In this document: positions 11,510-22,024 of the stretch, in pieces
Numbering within the stretch: the first letter of the stretch is position 1
Layout: every line of letters starts with the position of its first letter
Source: Myxococcota bacterium
GTDB lineage: Bacteria > Myxococcota_A > UBA9160 > UBA4427
NCBI GenBank assembly: GCA_029243605.1
Contig: JAQWRT010000051.1
Location: 1 to 64,000 of the forward strand
Length of the DNA: 64,000 nt
Reading direction: 5' to 3'
Made by a program: the position numbers and the translations under genes
The notes under the pieces: model-generated
Told to the model about the DNA's origin: nothing
Databases searched by the model: none
Seen by the model: the letters and a program-made list of their open reading frames with translations, nothing else

Positions 11510-11700
11510 GATAAACCTCGGCTTTCTCGGTGCGATGGGCGAGGGGAGACCATATTCTAGCGACGTGGGGAGGGGCTATCCGCCCCGTACTGCGAAACCC
11601 GGTGGGCTCGAGGCGGGCCAGGGAGTGGCCCTTGGTTCCCGGCCCGACCCGCTTTCGGACTCTGGCGGGGAATCACCGCCTGTTGAGGGGGCACACTGAG

Positions 11701-12210
11701 ATGGACGCTATTGAACGCGTGGTTGCCCGGGATGAGATTCGGCAACTGGCCTGTCGTTATGCTCTGGCTACGGATTCGCGGAATCTCGACGAATTGGTCG
11801 AGCTTTTCGTCGAGGATGTTCAGGTGGGGCCCGATACTTTCGGTCGCCCCGCGCTTCGTGCTAATTTCGAGACGCAGTTGCGTGGTGTTGGGGTGACGAT
11901 CCTCTTTGTCGGGAACCACCTCATCGATTTTGAGAGCGATGCTCTAGCCCGGGGCCACGTCTATTGCCGAGCGGAGATCCAGGATGGAGATCGCTGGATC
12001 CAGCAGGCCATTCTCTACCGGGACCTCTACCGCCGTGACCAGGACCGTTGGCTTTTCGTGCGTCGAAATCACCGGCTCTGGTACGGGGCTGAGGCCGCTT
12101 CAAATCCTCTCGCCCAGGAACCCGCGAACTGGCCGCAAAACCACTCCGGGCGCGGCACATTGCCCGAAGAATGGGAAACCTGGGGCGAGTTCTGGCGCGA
12201 GACGAACTAG
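11701..12210 (+). CDS. SnoaL-like / NTF2-fold protein
   Basis: A 169-residue NTF2-like protein. The helical N-terminus, IERVVARDEIRQLACRYALA followed by TDSRNLDELVELFVEDV, is the standard SnoaL_4 opening, and the C-terminal half is a beta sheet rich in Trp and Tyr. The ATG at 11701 follows a purine-rich TTGAGGGGG at a spacing of about ten bases. It is related in fold, but not closely, to the protein at 5462. It ends 12 bases from the convergent glnB stop. Its substrate is unknown. Confidence 0.78.
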   Translation: MDAIERVVARDEIRQLACRYALATDSRNLDELVELFVEDVQVGPDTFGRPALRANFETQLRGVGVTILFVGNHLIDFESDALARGHVYCRAEIQDGDRWIQQAILYRDLYRRDQDRWLFVRRNHRLWYGAEAASNPLAQEPANWPQNHSGRGTLPEEWETWGEFWRETN

Positions 12211-12222
12211 CTGATTTTTCGG

Positions 12223-14400
<2,178 letters not shown>

Positions 14401-14448
14401 GCGCGTAAGGCCGCTTGGGTGGCCCCGCGAGGGAAATCTTGTGCTCCG

Positions 14449-14468
14449 AATCGGGGTAAAACCCGATT
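14449..14468 (+). terminator. Hairpin after the UbiB-like gene
   Basis: AATCGGG and CCCGATT form a 7-base stem with a 6-base loop about 50 bases after the stop codon. The T-run that follows is weak (TTTCGC, then ATTTT further on), so this may be an imperfect terminator or part of the leader of the next gene. Confidence 0.35.
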
Positions 14469-14495
14469 TCGCAAAACTCGATTTTAGGATCTACT

Positions 14496-14509
14496 TGGAA
14501 CAGGTTCTA
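14496..14509. promoter_or_regulatory. Possible KstR-type site before the response regulator
   Basis: TGGAACAGGTTCTA fits TnnAACnnGTTnnA at all fixed positions and lies 32 bases before the response-regulator start. It lacks the extended identity shared by the sites at 580 and 5991, so a chance match is more likely here. Confidence 0.3.
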
Positions 14510-14541
14510 ATAACGCGGGTCTGGGCGATGGAGACGAATAT

Positions 14542-15180
14542 ATGCGTGCTTTGATCGTGGACGATCACATCATAATGCGTGCGGGAATGAAGTCAGTTCT
14601 CGAAAAAATTGATGAACTGACCGTGGTCGGTGAGGCGGGAACGGCGGAAAAAGCAGTACTACTCGCGAGGGAGATCCGCCCTGATATTATCTTTATGGAT
14701 ATCGAACTGCCTGGGCAATCCGGCATCAGTGCGACCCGAGAGATTGTGCAGAATCGTTGGTGCGAGAGGGTGGTGATGGTTTCGGCCTTCGACTCGCCCG
14801 ATTTCGTCCGCTCTGCCTTTGACGCGGGGGCCTCTGGCTATGTGCTCAAGGCCGGCGGAAGCGAGGAGATCGTTGCCGCGATCGAGGAGGTTTCCCGGGG
14901 TGGGCAATACCTGACCCCGATGCTTTCGGTCTTCCTCGGTGAGGGCGGCCTGGCTCCAGGCGCCCAGGAAGACTCCCCGATTGCCCGGCTCTCCCCCCGC
15001 GAGAGAGAGGTCCTCGTCCACATTGCCGAGGGCCGTGCGAGTAAGCAAATTGCCGTGGAACTCGGTGTTTCCCATCGGACTGTCGAGACTCATCGGACGA
15101 ATTTGATGCGGAAATTGGGCGTGAAAAAAGCGTCCGAGTTGGTTCGAATCGCGATCCGAGAGGGCCTGATCGTGGCTTAG
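14542..15180 (+). CDS. NarL/LuxR-family response regulator
   Basis: A 212-residue two-component response regulator. The receiver domain has acidic Asp7-Asp8, the phosphoacceptor Asp53 in IIFMDIELPG, Ser in VVMVSAFDS and Lys in YVLKAGGS. The C-terminal LuxR-type helix-turn-helix is LSPREREVLVHIAEGRASKQ followed by VSHRTVETHRTNLMRKLGV. There is no histidine kinase nearby, so it is an orphan. It lies 90 bases before the PilZ gene, which may be co-transcribed. Its targets cannot be predicted. Confidence 0.92.
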   Translation: MRALIVDDHIIMRAGMKSVLEKIDELTVVGEAGTAEKAVLLAREIRPDIIFMDIELPGQSGISATREIVQNRWCERVVMVSAFDSPDFVRSAFDAGASGYVLKAGGSEEIVAAIEEVSRGGQYLTPMLSVFLGEGGLAPGAQEDSPIARLSPREREVLVHIAEGRASKQIAVELGVSHRTVETHRTNLMRKLGVKKASELVRIAIREGLIVA

Positions 15181-15270
15181 GCCTTTTTCCTCCAGTTTTC
15201 ATCTGAGTTGCCGATGAGAGGGATGTGATTTCCCGCTCAAACGAGCAGCGGATTGAAAAGGGAGGCCGGA

Positions 15271-16104
15271 ATGCAAAAGCATCAATTTCTCGAAAGAGAG
15301 CCCGAACTCGACGCGGCGGAGGCAGCAGCAGCGGTCCTGGAATCGCGCTCAGCCCCTCGGGTGGGCACTGATTTCCCCATCGAATTGAACGGAGCGGCTT
15401 TCAAGTCTCCCCTGCCCGCACGCGCTCGAGATATCAGTACGGGCGGCATCTGTTTCGCCACGGCATCCCAGGTGGCCCTCGAGTCACTCCGAAGCGTCAC
15501 CCTCAACCTTCCCGACGGCCGAGTTCGCTTCAAGGTCGAGGGGAAATGGCAGACCAACGAGGGTTTTGACGAGTCGGTCCTGACCGGTGCAGTCTTTGTT
15601 GGCCTGGGGCCCTCGGAGTCTCAGACCCTCTGGGATGTGGTCGAGAAGTCGGGCCGAGAAATCGGAAGTTTTCTCTACGAGAGTCTCCGGGAGCAGGGGG
15701 CCAGTCTCGACGATGCCATGAATATCGCTCGGACCACTCGTATTCGTGTTGTGCCGCGCGGGCGTTTCATCTACCAGCGGCATCAGGCACCGGTCGGCTG
15801 TGATGACTCGATTTTTATCATTCGTCGAGGCAGTGCAGAGATGCTCGTGCCGACTCGCCGGGGTCGAGAAATCAGGCTCGGTAAGCTTTCTCCGGGTGCG
15901 GTTCTGGGCGGAGCTGGAAGCGTCGCGGGGATGTTGCCCCTGGAATCGGTGCAAACCAACGAGGAGACGAGCCTACTCGAGATCTCAAGGTCCGCGTTTT
16001 CGTACTTGCGCGTGGCGAAGCCCCTCCTGGCCAATTGGCTGGGTCAGGTGGTGATGGCCAACCATCTGCGTCGGCTGGACGAGGTCATCACTCGGCTGGG
16101 CTAG
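15271..16104 (+). CDS. PilZ domain protein with a C-terminal cyclic-nucleotide-binding fold
   Basis: A 277-residue protein. The N-terminal PilZ domain carries the c-di-GMP motifs RSAPR (RxxxR) and DISTGG (D/NxSxxG). Residues from about 145 to the end look like a cNMP-binding beta barrel: VVPRGRFIYQRHQAPVGCDD, then IFIIRRGSAEMLV and GKLSPGAVLGGAGSVAG. The phosphate-binding cassette lacks the usual Arg, so cAMP binding is doubtful. Start choice: the ATG at 15271 has GGAGG five bases upstream, unlike a TTG at 15253. It may work with the adjacent response regulator. Confidence 0.75.
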   Translation: MQKHQFLEREPELDAAEAAAAVLESRSAPRVGTDFPIELNGAAFKSPLPARARDISTGGICFATASQVALESLRSVTLNLPDGRVRFKVEGKWQTNEGFDESVLTGAVFVGLGPSESQTLWDVVEKSGREIGSFLYESLREQGASLDDAMNIARTTRIRVVPRGRFIYQRHQAPVGCDDSIFIIRRGSAEMLVPTRRGREIRLGKLSPGAVLGGAGSVAGMLPLESVQTNEETSLLEISRSAFSYLRVAKPLLANWLGQVVMANHLRRLDEVITRLG

Positions 16105-16115
16105 GGCGGCAGAGT

Positions 16116-17036
16116 TCAGCTCTGCTCGTTGTAGATATCCATAACCGCCTGGAGGAGTTCGATTCCTTCGGATTGAGGGCGCTGAAACGAGTTGCGCCCC
16201 ATGATGCTTCCGAAGCCGCCTCCCTGGGCGATTTCTCGGATTTCGCCGAGGACCGCCTCCTTGTCCTTTGCGGCGCCGCCCGAGAAGATCACGATGCGCC
16301 GCCCGGCGAACGCGCTCTGTACGACGTGAGCGATACGATCCGACAGGCTTGAGATATTGATGTCCTGCTCTTCGTAAACCTTGCGTGCGGCGTCCTGCTC
16401 GATCTCTGCGGTGGGTGGCTTAACCTTGATGATATGGGCGCCGAGTTGGGCCGCAATCTGCGCCGCATAGGCGATGACATCGATGGAGGTTTCTCCCTTG
16501 GCCGAGAGTCCAGCGCCTCTGGGATAGCTCCAGAGAACCACGGCCAGGCCGCTCGCCTTGGCCTCCTCTGCGATCTCCTGGAACTCGGAATACATTTCGT
16601 TTCGGTAGCAGGAGCCGGGGTAGATGGTGAACCCCACGGCTGCGCAGCCCAGTCGGAGGGCATCCTCGACGGTCCCGGTCACGGCGGGTTTCGGGTCTTC
16701 GGAAGACCAGAGGGAATCGGAGTTGTTCAGCTTCAGGATGGTCGGGATCTGGCCGGCGTATTGCCTGGCGCCGGCTTCGAGAAATCCCAGGGGCGCCGCG
16801 TAGGCGTTGCAGCCTGCGTCGATGGCCAGCTGGTAGTGGTAAAGGGGGTCGTAGCCTCTGTCGTTCTTGGCGAAGGAGCGGGCCGGCCCATGCTCGAAGC
16901 CCTGGTCCACGGGCAGGATGACGAGTTTTCCGGTCCCAGCCAGGCGCCCGCTCTCGAGCATCCAGCGTAGATTCCGGAGAACGCCGGGGCTCTCCGAGCC
17001 ATACCAGCCCAGAATTTCCTCGACTCGATCTCCCAT
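16116..17036 (-). CDS. fbaB: Class I fructose-bisphosphate aldolase (FbaB/DhnA type)
   Basis: A 306-residue DhnA-type class I aldolase that interconverts fructose 1,6-bisphosphate with dihydroxyacetone phosphate and glyceraldehyde 3-phosphate via a Lys Schiff base. Key segments are LRNLRWMLESGRLAGTGKLV, ILPVDQGFEHGPA and the Lys-bearing strand AHIIKVKPPT. The ATG at 17036 has GGGAGG at a good spacing; an upstream start at 17102 would add a non-homologous leader. It is glycolytic or gluconeogenic and appears unrelated to its neighbours. It converges with the PilZ gene, 11 bases apart. Confidence 0.9.
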   Translation of the reverse strand: MGDRVEEILGWYGSESPGVLRNLRWMLESGRLAGTGKLVILPVDQGFEHGPARSFAKNDRGYDPLYHYQLAIDAGCNAYAAPLGFLEAGARQYAGQIPTILKLNNSDSLWSSEDPKPAVTGTVEDALRLGCAAVGFTIYPGSCYRNEMYSEFQEIAEEAKASGLAVVLWSYPRGAGLSAKGETSIDVIAYAAQIAAQLGAHIIKVKPPTAEIEQDAARKVYEEQDINISSLSDRIAHVVQSAFAGRRIVIFSGGAAKDKEAVLGEIREIAQGGGFGSIMGRNSFQRPQSEGIELLQAVMDIYNEQS

Positions 17037-17227
17037 GGCGCTGAACCTCCCTGATGAGCCCCAGAAGGGCGAAAAGAAGAGGGGAGTATATCCCAACTTC
17101 ATTTGGATCCGCCCCCCGGAGAAGGCGCTCTCGGGATCCGCCTTCTGCTAGTAATAACGGATGGGGGGCATCGCCTTCCAGGGAATCGGCTCGGTGCCCC
17201 TTAAGCGCAAGAGATTGGAGCTGTGCG

Positions 17228-18409
17228 ATGGATTTCGAATTTTCTGACGACGAAAATGCGTTTCGCCAGGAGCTCGAGGCTTTCTTGGACGCTCACGCGT
17301 CTCCCGAGGTGATGGATCGAAACCCCGAGCAGCTTTCACAGACCGTGGACACGCTTCCCAAACGGGGGCTGATGGCCGGACTGGCTGAACGGGGCTGGCT
17401 CGGCATGTCCTGGCCCGCCGAGTATGGCGGGGCCGAGAAGTCGGGTATTTACGATTTTATTCTGACGGAAACGCTTTCCCGGTATGGTGCGCCCCAGCCC
17501 GGCAAAGGGGTTGGGATCGTGGGCAAGACGATCATCCGGCACGGGAATGAGCGGCTGAAACAATATTTTCTCCCCCGGATTATTCGGGCGGAGGTCGAGT
17601 TCGCCATCGGGTATAGCGAGCCCCAGGCGGGTTCCGACGCTTCGGCCATGCAGCTCAAGGCCGAGAGGGACGAAGACCGGGGCGGCTGGGTTTTGAATGG
17701 GCACAAGATTTGGACAACCTCAGCCCATTTTGCGGATTGGTATTGGGTCGGCGCTCGCACAGACCCCTCGAGCAAACATAACGGCATCACTGTCTTTCTC
17801 GTGCCCATGGATCATGAGGGGCTGGAGATTCATCCAACTTGGACGATCGGCGACGAGCGAACCAACGAGGTCTTCTTCTCCGATGTCTTCGTCCCCGATG
17901 ATTTCGTGGTGGGCGAGGTCAACCAGGGTTGGAAATATATCTGCGAAGCGCTGGATCTCGAACGCTTTGCCATGATGCCGGTGGGTCCTCTGGAAAAAAA
18001 GGTGGAGGCGTTCTGTGATTGGGTGCGCGAATCCGAGCGCGACGGCGCTCCCTTGCGAAAGGTGCCCAGGCTTCGGAGTCAGGTCGCCCAAGCGGCGACG
18101 GAACTCGAAGTGGCGCGAATGCTTCAGCGCAAAGTGATCGCCAGCGCGGTCAAAGGGGGAATTCCCACCGTGGAGTCCTCAATGTATAAGCTCTATATGA
18201 ACGAGGCGGGCAAACGCCTGGCGGACTCGGCCCTGGACGCCATGGGCCCGGCAGGGCAGCTCAAACCCGATACCGAGGGCGCGCCGCTGAATGGCCGTTT
18301 CGAGCGTTCCTACCGCTATACGGTGGTGGATACGATTGGGGGTGGTGCCTCGGAGATCCAGAAGAACATCATCGCCCGTCGAGGGTTGGGGTTGCCGAAG
18401 AATTTCTAG
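17228..18409 (+). CDS. Acyl-CoA dehydrogenase
   Basis: A 393-residue acyl-CoA dehydrogenase with all three domains: N-terminal helices (MDFEFSDDENAFRQELEAFL), the FAD-contacting FAIGYSEPQAGSDASAMQLK and the C-terminal YRYTVVDTIGGGASEIQKNI, ending in IARRGLGLP. It introduces the alpha-beta double bond in an acyl-CoA. It ends 120 bases before the CaiB-type gene and its ATG is at 17228. With the dehydrogenase at 20810 it may supply the two unlike subunits of an alpha2beta2 enzyme as in ChsE pairs, but this is inference. Confidence 0.87.
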   Translation: MDFEFSDDENAFRQELEAFLDAHASPEVMDRNPEQLSQTVDTLPKRGLMAGLAERGWLGMSWPAEYGGAEKSGIYDFILTETLSRYGAPQPGKGVGIVGKTIIRHGNERLKQYFLPRIIRAEVEFAIGYSEPQAGSDASAMQLKAERDEDRGGWVLNGHKIWTTSAHFADWYWVGARTDPSSKHNGITVFLVPMDHEGLEIHPTWTIGDERTNEVFFSDVFVPDDFVVGEVNQGWKYICEALDLERFAMMPVGPLEKKVEAFCDWVRESERDGAPLRKVPRLRSQVAQAATELEVARMLQRKVIASAVKGGIPTVESSMYKLYMNEAGKRLADSALDAMGPAGQLKPDTEGAPLNGRFERSYRYTVVDTIGGGASEIQKNIIARRGLGLPKNF

Positions 18410-18457
18410 CCCCGGACCCCGGACTCGGCGGCCGACTTGCCAATCCTCAGGTTCGAC

Positions 18458-18480
18458 TTACAATACGCAACGTATCGTAT
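18458..18480. promoter_or_regulatory. Operator site C of the ACGATACG regulon
   Basis: On the minus strand, 18478-18460 reads ACGATACGTTGCGTATTGT, an imperfect palindrome with the half-site ACGATACG shared by sites at 32253, 34534 and 55396. It lies 49 bases before the CaiB-type gene, in a 120-base intergenic gap. It suggests that the CaiB-hotdog-dehydrogenase module belongs to the same regulon as the HIP genes. Confidence 0.6.
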
Positions 18481-18529
18481 AGCGATAATCCTCTTGGGGC
18501 CTGCTGCCCCTCCACCCGAAGGCCCAGCG

Positions 18530-19702
18530 ATGTCCCAGCCGACCCCCCAACTCGACGGCATCACCGTCCTCAATCTCGCCAGCGTTGGGCCGGCCGCTCG
18601 GGCGGCCCGTACCCTTGCGGATCTGGGAGCGCGCATCATCCAGATTTCTCCCACCGCCCGAAAGGGAGCGAAGCAGATCAGCCCACCCTTTCATACCTAT
18701 GGGGCAGGTCGCGGCATCGAGCGCATGCAAATCGACCTCAAGGCTCCCGAGGGCAAGCAGGCTTTCCTGAAGATCGCGGCTTCGGCCGACGTCGTCATGG
18801 AAAGCTACCGGCCCGGGGTTGTGGCGCGCTTGGGAATCGGGTTCGACGACGTGCGCGCGGTGAACCCGAGCGTCGTGTATTGCTCGACCACGGGTTATGG
18901 CCAGGATGGACCCGCTTCGGACTGGGCCGGCCACGATCTCAACTATCTCGGCGTCGCGGGCTATCTGGCGTGTAGCGAACCCCGCCCGGATGGGGGCCCT
19001 CCGATCCCCGGGGCCACTGTGGCGGATAGCGCGGGGGGCGGGATGCATGCCGTGGTTTCGATTCTCGCTGCCCTGGTGCGTAGAAGCCTGGGAGGTGAGG
19101 CCCAATTCCTCGATGTCGCCGCGGCCGAAGGCGTCCTCTCCCTGATGTCGTTGTCCATCGACCAGTATCTGGCGAGTGGCGAAGTCGCTGGTCCTCGTCA
19201 GGTTCTGCTGACGGGTCGTTATGCTTTTTACGATGTCTACCCTTGTCGCGATGGGAAATGGGTCACCGTGGGAGCCATCGAACCCCATTTCTACCGAAAC
19301 CTTTGCGGCCTTCTCGGTCTTGACGAGTTCGCCGAGTTCCAGATGGATGACAGCCGGCAAGACGAGATTCGCCAAGCCTTCCGGAAAGCTTTTCTGACCC
19401 GGGATCGCGACGATTGGGTCGCGGAGTTGGCGCCTCAAAATACCTGCGTTGGGCCGGTCTACGAAATTCCGGAATTGGTAGACGATCCGCATTTCGTCGA
19501 GCGCGATGTTTTTATGCAGGCTGAGCACACCGAGCAAGGGCCTTTTCGCCAGGTGGGGCCGATCCTCGCTGGCGGATTGCGGAAGCAACCCGAGTGGAAG
19601 GTTCGTCCGGCCGACGCGAGTGATGCGGAAGCCATCCTGGAAGAGGTCGGTTTTGACGCCGACGCGATCAATAACCTGCGCCAGACCGGCGCGGTGCAGT
19701 AG
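18530..19702 (+). CDS. CaiB/BaiF CoA-transferase family protein, AMACR-like
   Basis: A 390-residue class III CoA-transferase family protein. It shows LDGITVLNLASVGPAARAAR, MQIDLKAPEGKQAFL, VMESYRPGVVARLGIGFDD and GHDLNYLGVAGYL. The last motif is typical of alpha-methylacyl-CoA racemases, which invert the methyl-bearing carbon of branched steroid or bile acid side chains, though transferases share it. The gene follows operator site C and is 12 bases from the first hotdog gene, so the four genes to 21934 probably form an operon. Racemase or transferase activity cannot be decided from sequence alone. Confidence 0.82.
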   Translation: MSQPTPQLDGITVLNLASVGPAARAARTLADLGARIIQISPTARKGAKQISPPFHTYGAGRGIERMQIDLKAPEGKQAFLKIAASADVVMESYRPGVVARLGIGFDDVRAVNPSVVYCSTTGYGQDGPASDWAGHDLNYLGVAGYLACSEPRPDGGPPIPGATVADSAGGGMHAVVSILAALVRRSLGGEAQFLDVAAAEGVLSLMSLSIDQYLASGEVAGPRQVLLTGRYAFYDVYPCRDGKWVTVGAIEPHFYRNLCGLLGLDEFAEFQMDDSRQDEIRQAFRKAFLTRDRDDWVAELAPQNTCVGPVYEIPELVDDPHFVERDVFMQAEHTEQGPFRQVGPILAGGLRKQPEWKVRPADASDAEAILEEVGFDADAINNLRQTGAVQ

Positions 19703-19714
19703 GGAGAAAGATTG

Positions 19715-20239
19715 ATGGCAGATCAAGCGATGGAGGAACTGCCCGAGGAAGTCACGGGATGGATCGGGAAGGAGCGGTATCACGAGGAGGGCGAGTTTCC
19801 CGTGGAGCGGGGCTATATCTGGACGACCTGTTCTTCGGTGGAAAACGGCAATCCCATCTTTTGGGATGATGAAGTGGCCGAGGAAATAACCGATGGCCCC
19901 ATCGCCATGCCCACCATGATCTCTCTCTGGTTCCGTCCCCACCTCTGGGCGCCGGGGCGGACCAAGCAGGCCCAGCCGCTACAAGTTCACTTTGATTTGA
20001 AGGAGACCTTGGGGCTTCCCGAAGCGATCATGAGCGATAACACCATCGTTTTCGGCGAACCCGTTCGTCCTGGAGATCGGCTGAAGACCTGCCAGATACT
20101 CCATGTGGTGAGCGATCCGAAGACCACCAAGCTGGGAACCGGGCGCTTCTGGGAGATCGAGGTGCGATACGAGAACCAGGATGGCGACTTCGTTGGCGCG
20201 GAACACTACACGGGTTTTGGCTACAAGCGACCCGAGTAA
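19715..20239 (+). CDS. MaoC-like hotdog protein, FAS1-type dehydratase N-domain
   Basis: A 174-residue single hotdog domain resembling the N-terminal half of double-hotdog hydratases (FAS1-like dehydratase domain). Recognisable parts are PFPVERGYIW-like FPVERGYIWTTCSSVENGNP near the start and FGEPVRPGDRLKTCQILHVV. The catalytic Asp/His pair of MaoC is not obvious, so it is probably the structural partner of the next gene, as ChsH2 is to ChsH1. The start at ATG 19715 follows AGGGAGAAAG. Its stop is 13 bases from the next start. No DUF35 tail is present. Confidence 0.75.
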   Translation: MADQAMEELPEEVTGWIGKERYHEEGEFPVERGYIWTTCSSVENGNPIFWDDEVAEEITDGPIAMPTMISLWFRPHLWAPGRTKQAQPLQVHFDLKETLGLPEAIMSDNTIVFGEPVRPGDRLKTCQILHVVSDPKTTKLGTGRFWEIEVRYENQDGDFVGAEHYTGFGYKRPE

Positions 20240-20252
20240 TCAGGAGGACACA

Positions 20253-20738
20253 ATGTCCGAAAATCATGCTCTTTTGACGGTCGACCAGGTGGAGGCGGGC
20301 GCTTCGATACCCGAGCTCTCGTACGATGTCACCGCGACCACCGTCGTTCTCGGGGCTCTGGCGAGCCGTGACTTCAGGCCGATGCATCACGATCGGGATT
20401 TTGCTCAGATCCGCAACGGAGTGCAGGATATCTTCCTCAATACGCCGAACCAGGCAGCTTGGTTCGAGCGCTACCTCACCGATTGGACCGGGCCCAAGGG
20501 CCGTTTGGGACGCATCAAATTTCGCATGAAGGACTCGGTTTTTCCGGGGGAAACGATGACGTTCAGCGGGAAGGTCGAGCAGGTGTCCACGGACGAAACG
20601 GGTTGCGCCTGGGTTGACCTTGCGGTGAATCTTTCGGTGGGGGAACGGCAGGTCACGGACTGCAGCGCGAGAATTGCTGTCCCCAAAGATGAGAGCGACA
20701 ACCCGTGGAAGCGGAAGAACGAGCAGTGGAAGCCTTGA
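20253..20738 (+). CDS. MaoC-family enoyl-CoA hydratase subunit
   Basis: A 161-residue MaoC-type hotdog protein. The hydratase motif is seen in ASRDFRPMHHDRDFA, with Asp and His at the expected spacing, and KDSVFPGETMTFSGKVEQV is the usual late strand pair. With the protein at 19715 it likely forms a heteromeric enoyl-CoA hydratase following the dehydrogenase step. AGGAGGA precedes the ATG. The 35-residue stretch after the His (GVQDIFLNTPNQAAWFERYL) is suited to a bulky substrate, though that is inference. Confidence 0.8.
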   Translation: MSENHALLTVDQVEAGASIPELSYDVTATTVVLGALASRDFRPMHHDRDFAQIRNGVQDIFLNTPNQAAWFERYLTDWTGPKGRLGRIKFRMKDSVFPGETMTFSGKVEQVSTDETGCAWVDLAVNLSVGERQVTDCSARIAVPKDESDNPWKRKNEQWKP

Positions 20739-20809
20739 GCTCCTGGGTTGTGAGCCCCTGGGCTTCGAGCCCCTAGGACTGATCCGAAGATTTTTTAGAG
20801 GGAACCGCG

Positions 20810-21934
20810 ATGGATCTCGATTTCAGCGAAGAGCAGCAGATGCTTCGCGAAATGGTGCGCGCACTTTGCGGTGAGCACTCAACCATCGACCTCGTTCGTT
20901 CGATGGAGAACGACCCTCGGGGTTATACGGAAGAATTCTGGAAAAAACTGGCCGAAGTCGATTTGCTGGGCCTCCTGATCCCCGAAGAATTTTCCGGTTC
21001 CGGGATGGATATGCTCGATGCGGCTCTCGTCTATCACGAGTTTGGTCGTAGTCTGGCTCCCAGCCCGCATTTTGTGAGCTGTGTTCTGGCGGCCTTGCTC
21101 TTGCTTGAAGCGGGCTCGGAGGAGCAGAAGAGGGAGTGGCTGCCCAGCATCGCTCGGGGCGACGCGATTCTCTCCCCGGCTTGGCTGGAACCGGAGAATG
21201 GCTATGGACCCCGGGGCGTCCAGGTTCGAGCGATTGAGGACCAGGGTAATTTCGTTCTGTCGGGAACCAAGCTGCATTGTCTTTATGCCCGCTCCTGCAC
21301 TCGATTACTGGTCCTGGCGCGGACGGGTGAGGACGACGCGGCCATCGACCTTTTCCTGGTCGACCCGGAAGCCCCCGGTGTGACCCTCGAACAACAGCTT
21401 TCTCTGGCGTCGGATACCCAGTACCGGGTGACTTTCGATGGCGTCCGGGTGGCGTTCCAAGACCGGCTGGGTAGTCCGGGGAGCGGCTGGGGGCACTGGA
21501 ATAAGGTGATGCACCAGGGAATTATCCTCGCCGCCGCCCAGGCCGTGGGCGGAGCCGAACGCGCCCTTGAGATCACCTGCGAATACGCCACGGATAGGGA
21601 ACAATTCGGCAAGCCCTTGGCGGGATTTCAGTCGATTTCTCATTATCTAGCCGATGCCGCCACCCTGATTACCGGTGGAACAACCCTTGTGCACCAAGCG
21701 GCCTGGGCGAGTTCGGAGAACAAGGAAGTCGAGCGCCTGGCTCCCATGGCAAAGCTCTTCGCTTGCCAGGCCTATCGAGACATCACGGCAATGAGCCTCC
21801 AGGTTTTCGGCGGTGTGGGCTTTACCGTGGAATACGACGCCCAACTCTTCTTCCGCCGGGCGAAACAGCTCCAGCTCTCTTGGTGGGACGGAGCCTATCT
21901 CGAGGAACTCGTAGCGGCGACGATCCTGGATTGA
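20810..21934 (+). CDS. Acyl-CoA dehydrogenase
   Basis: A 374-residue acyl-CoA dehydrogenase of the shorter type. It opens MDLDFSEEQQMLREMVRAL. The middle domain lacks a strict GYTEPxAGSD motif (instead SPAWLEPENGYGPRGVQV), suggesting altered FAD contacts. The C-terminal active-site region is QVFGGVGFTVEYDAQLFFRR, with the Glu of TVEY in the usual catalytic position. This pattern fits one half of a heteromeric dehydrogenase, possibly with the gene at 17228. It lies 71 bases after the hydratase, likely in the same operon. Confidence 0.87.
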   Translation: MDLDFSEEQQMLREMVRALCGEHSTIDLVRSMENDPRGYTEEFWKKLAEVDLLGLLIPEEFSGSGMDMLDAALVYHEFGRSLAPSPHFVSCVLAALLLLEAGSEEQKREWLPSIARGDAILSPAWLEPENGYGPRGVQVRAIEDQGNFVLSGTKLHCLYARSCTRLLVLARTGEDDAAIDLFLVDPEAPGVTLEQQLSLASDTQYRVTFDGVRVAFQDRLGSPGSGWGHWNKVMHQGIILAAAQAVGGAERALEITCEYATDREQFGKPLAGFQSISHYLADAATLITGGTTLVHQAAWASSENKEVERLAPMAKLFACQAYRDITAMSLQVFGGVGFTVEYDAQLFFRRAKQLQLSWWDGAYLEELVAATILD

Positions 21935-22024
21935 AACCGGCCACCCGCCCTCGGCTCTCCAGCAGGGGTTGGGAGCCAGGGAATCGCCCAGGGCCCGACT
22001 CGATCAGGGGTAGAGGAGAGAGTG

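Noticed and set aside
16328..16345. CGATACGA within the aldolase gene as a fifth operator
   Set aside because: The half-site is incomplete, it is inside a coding region and there is no symmetric partner.
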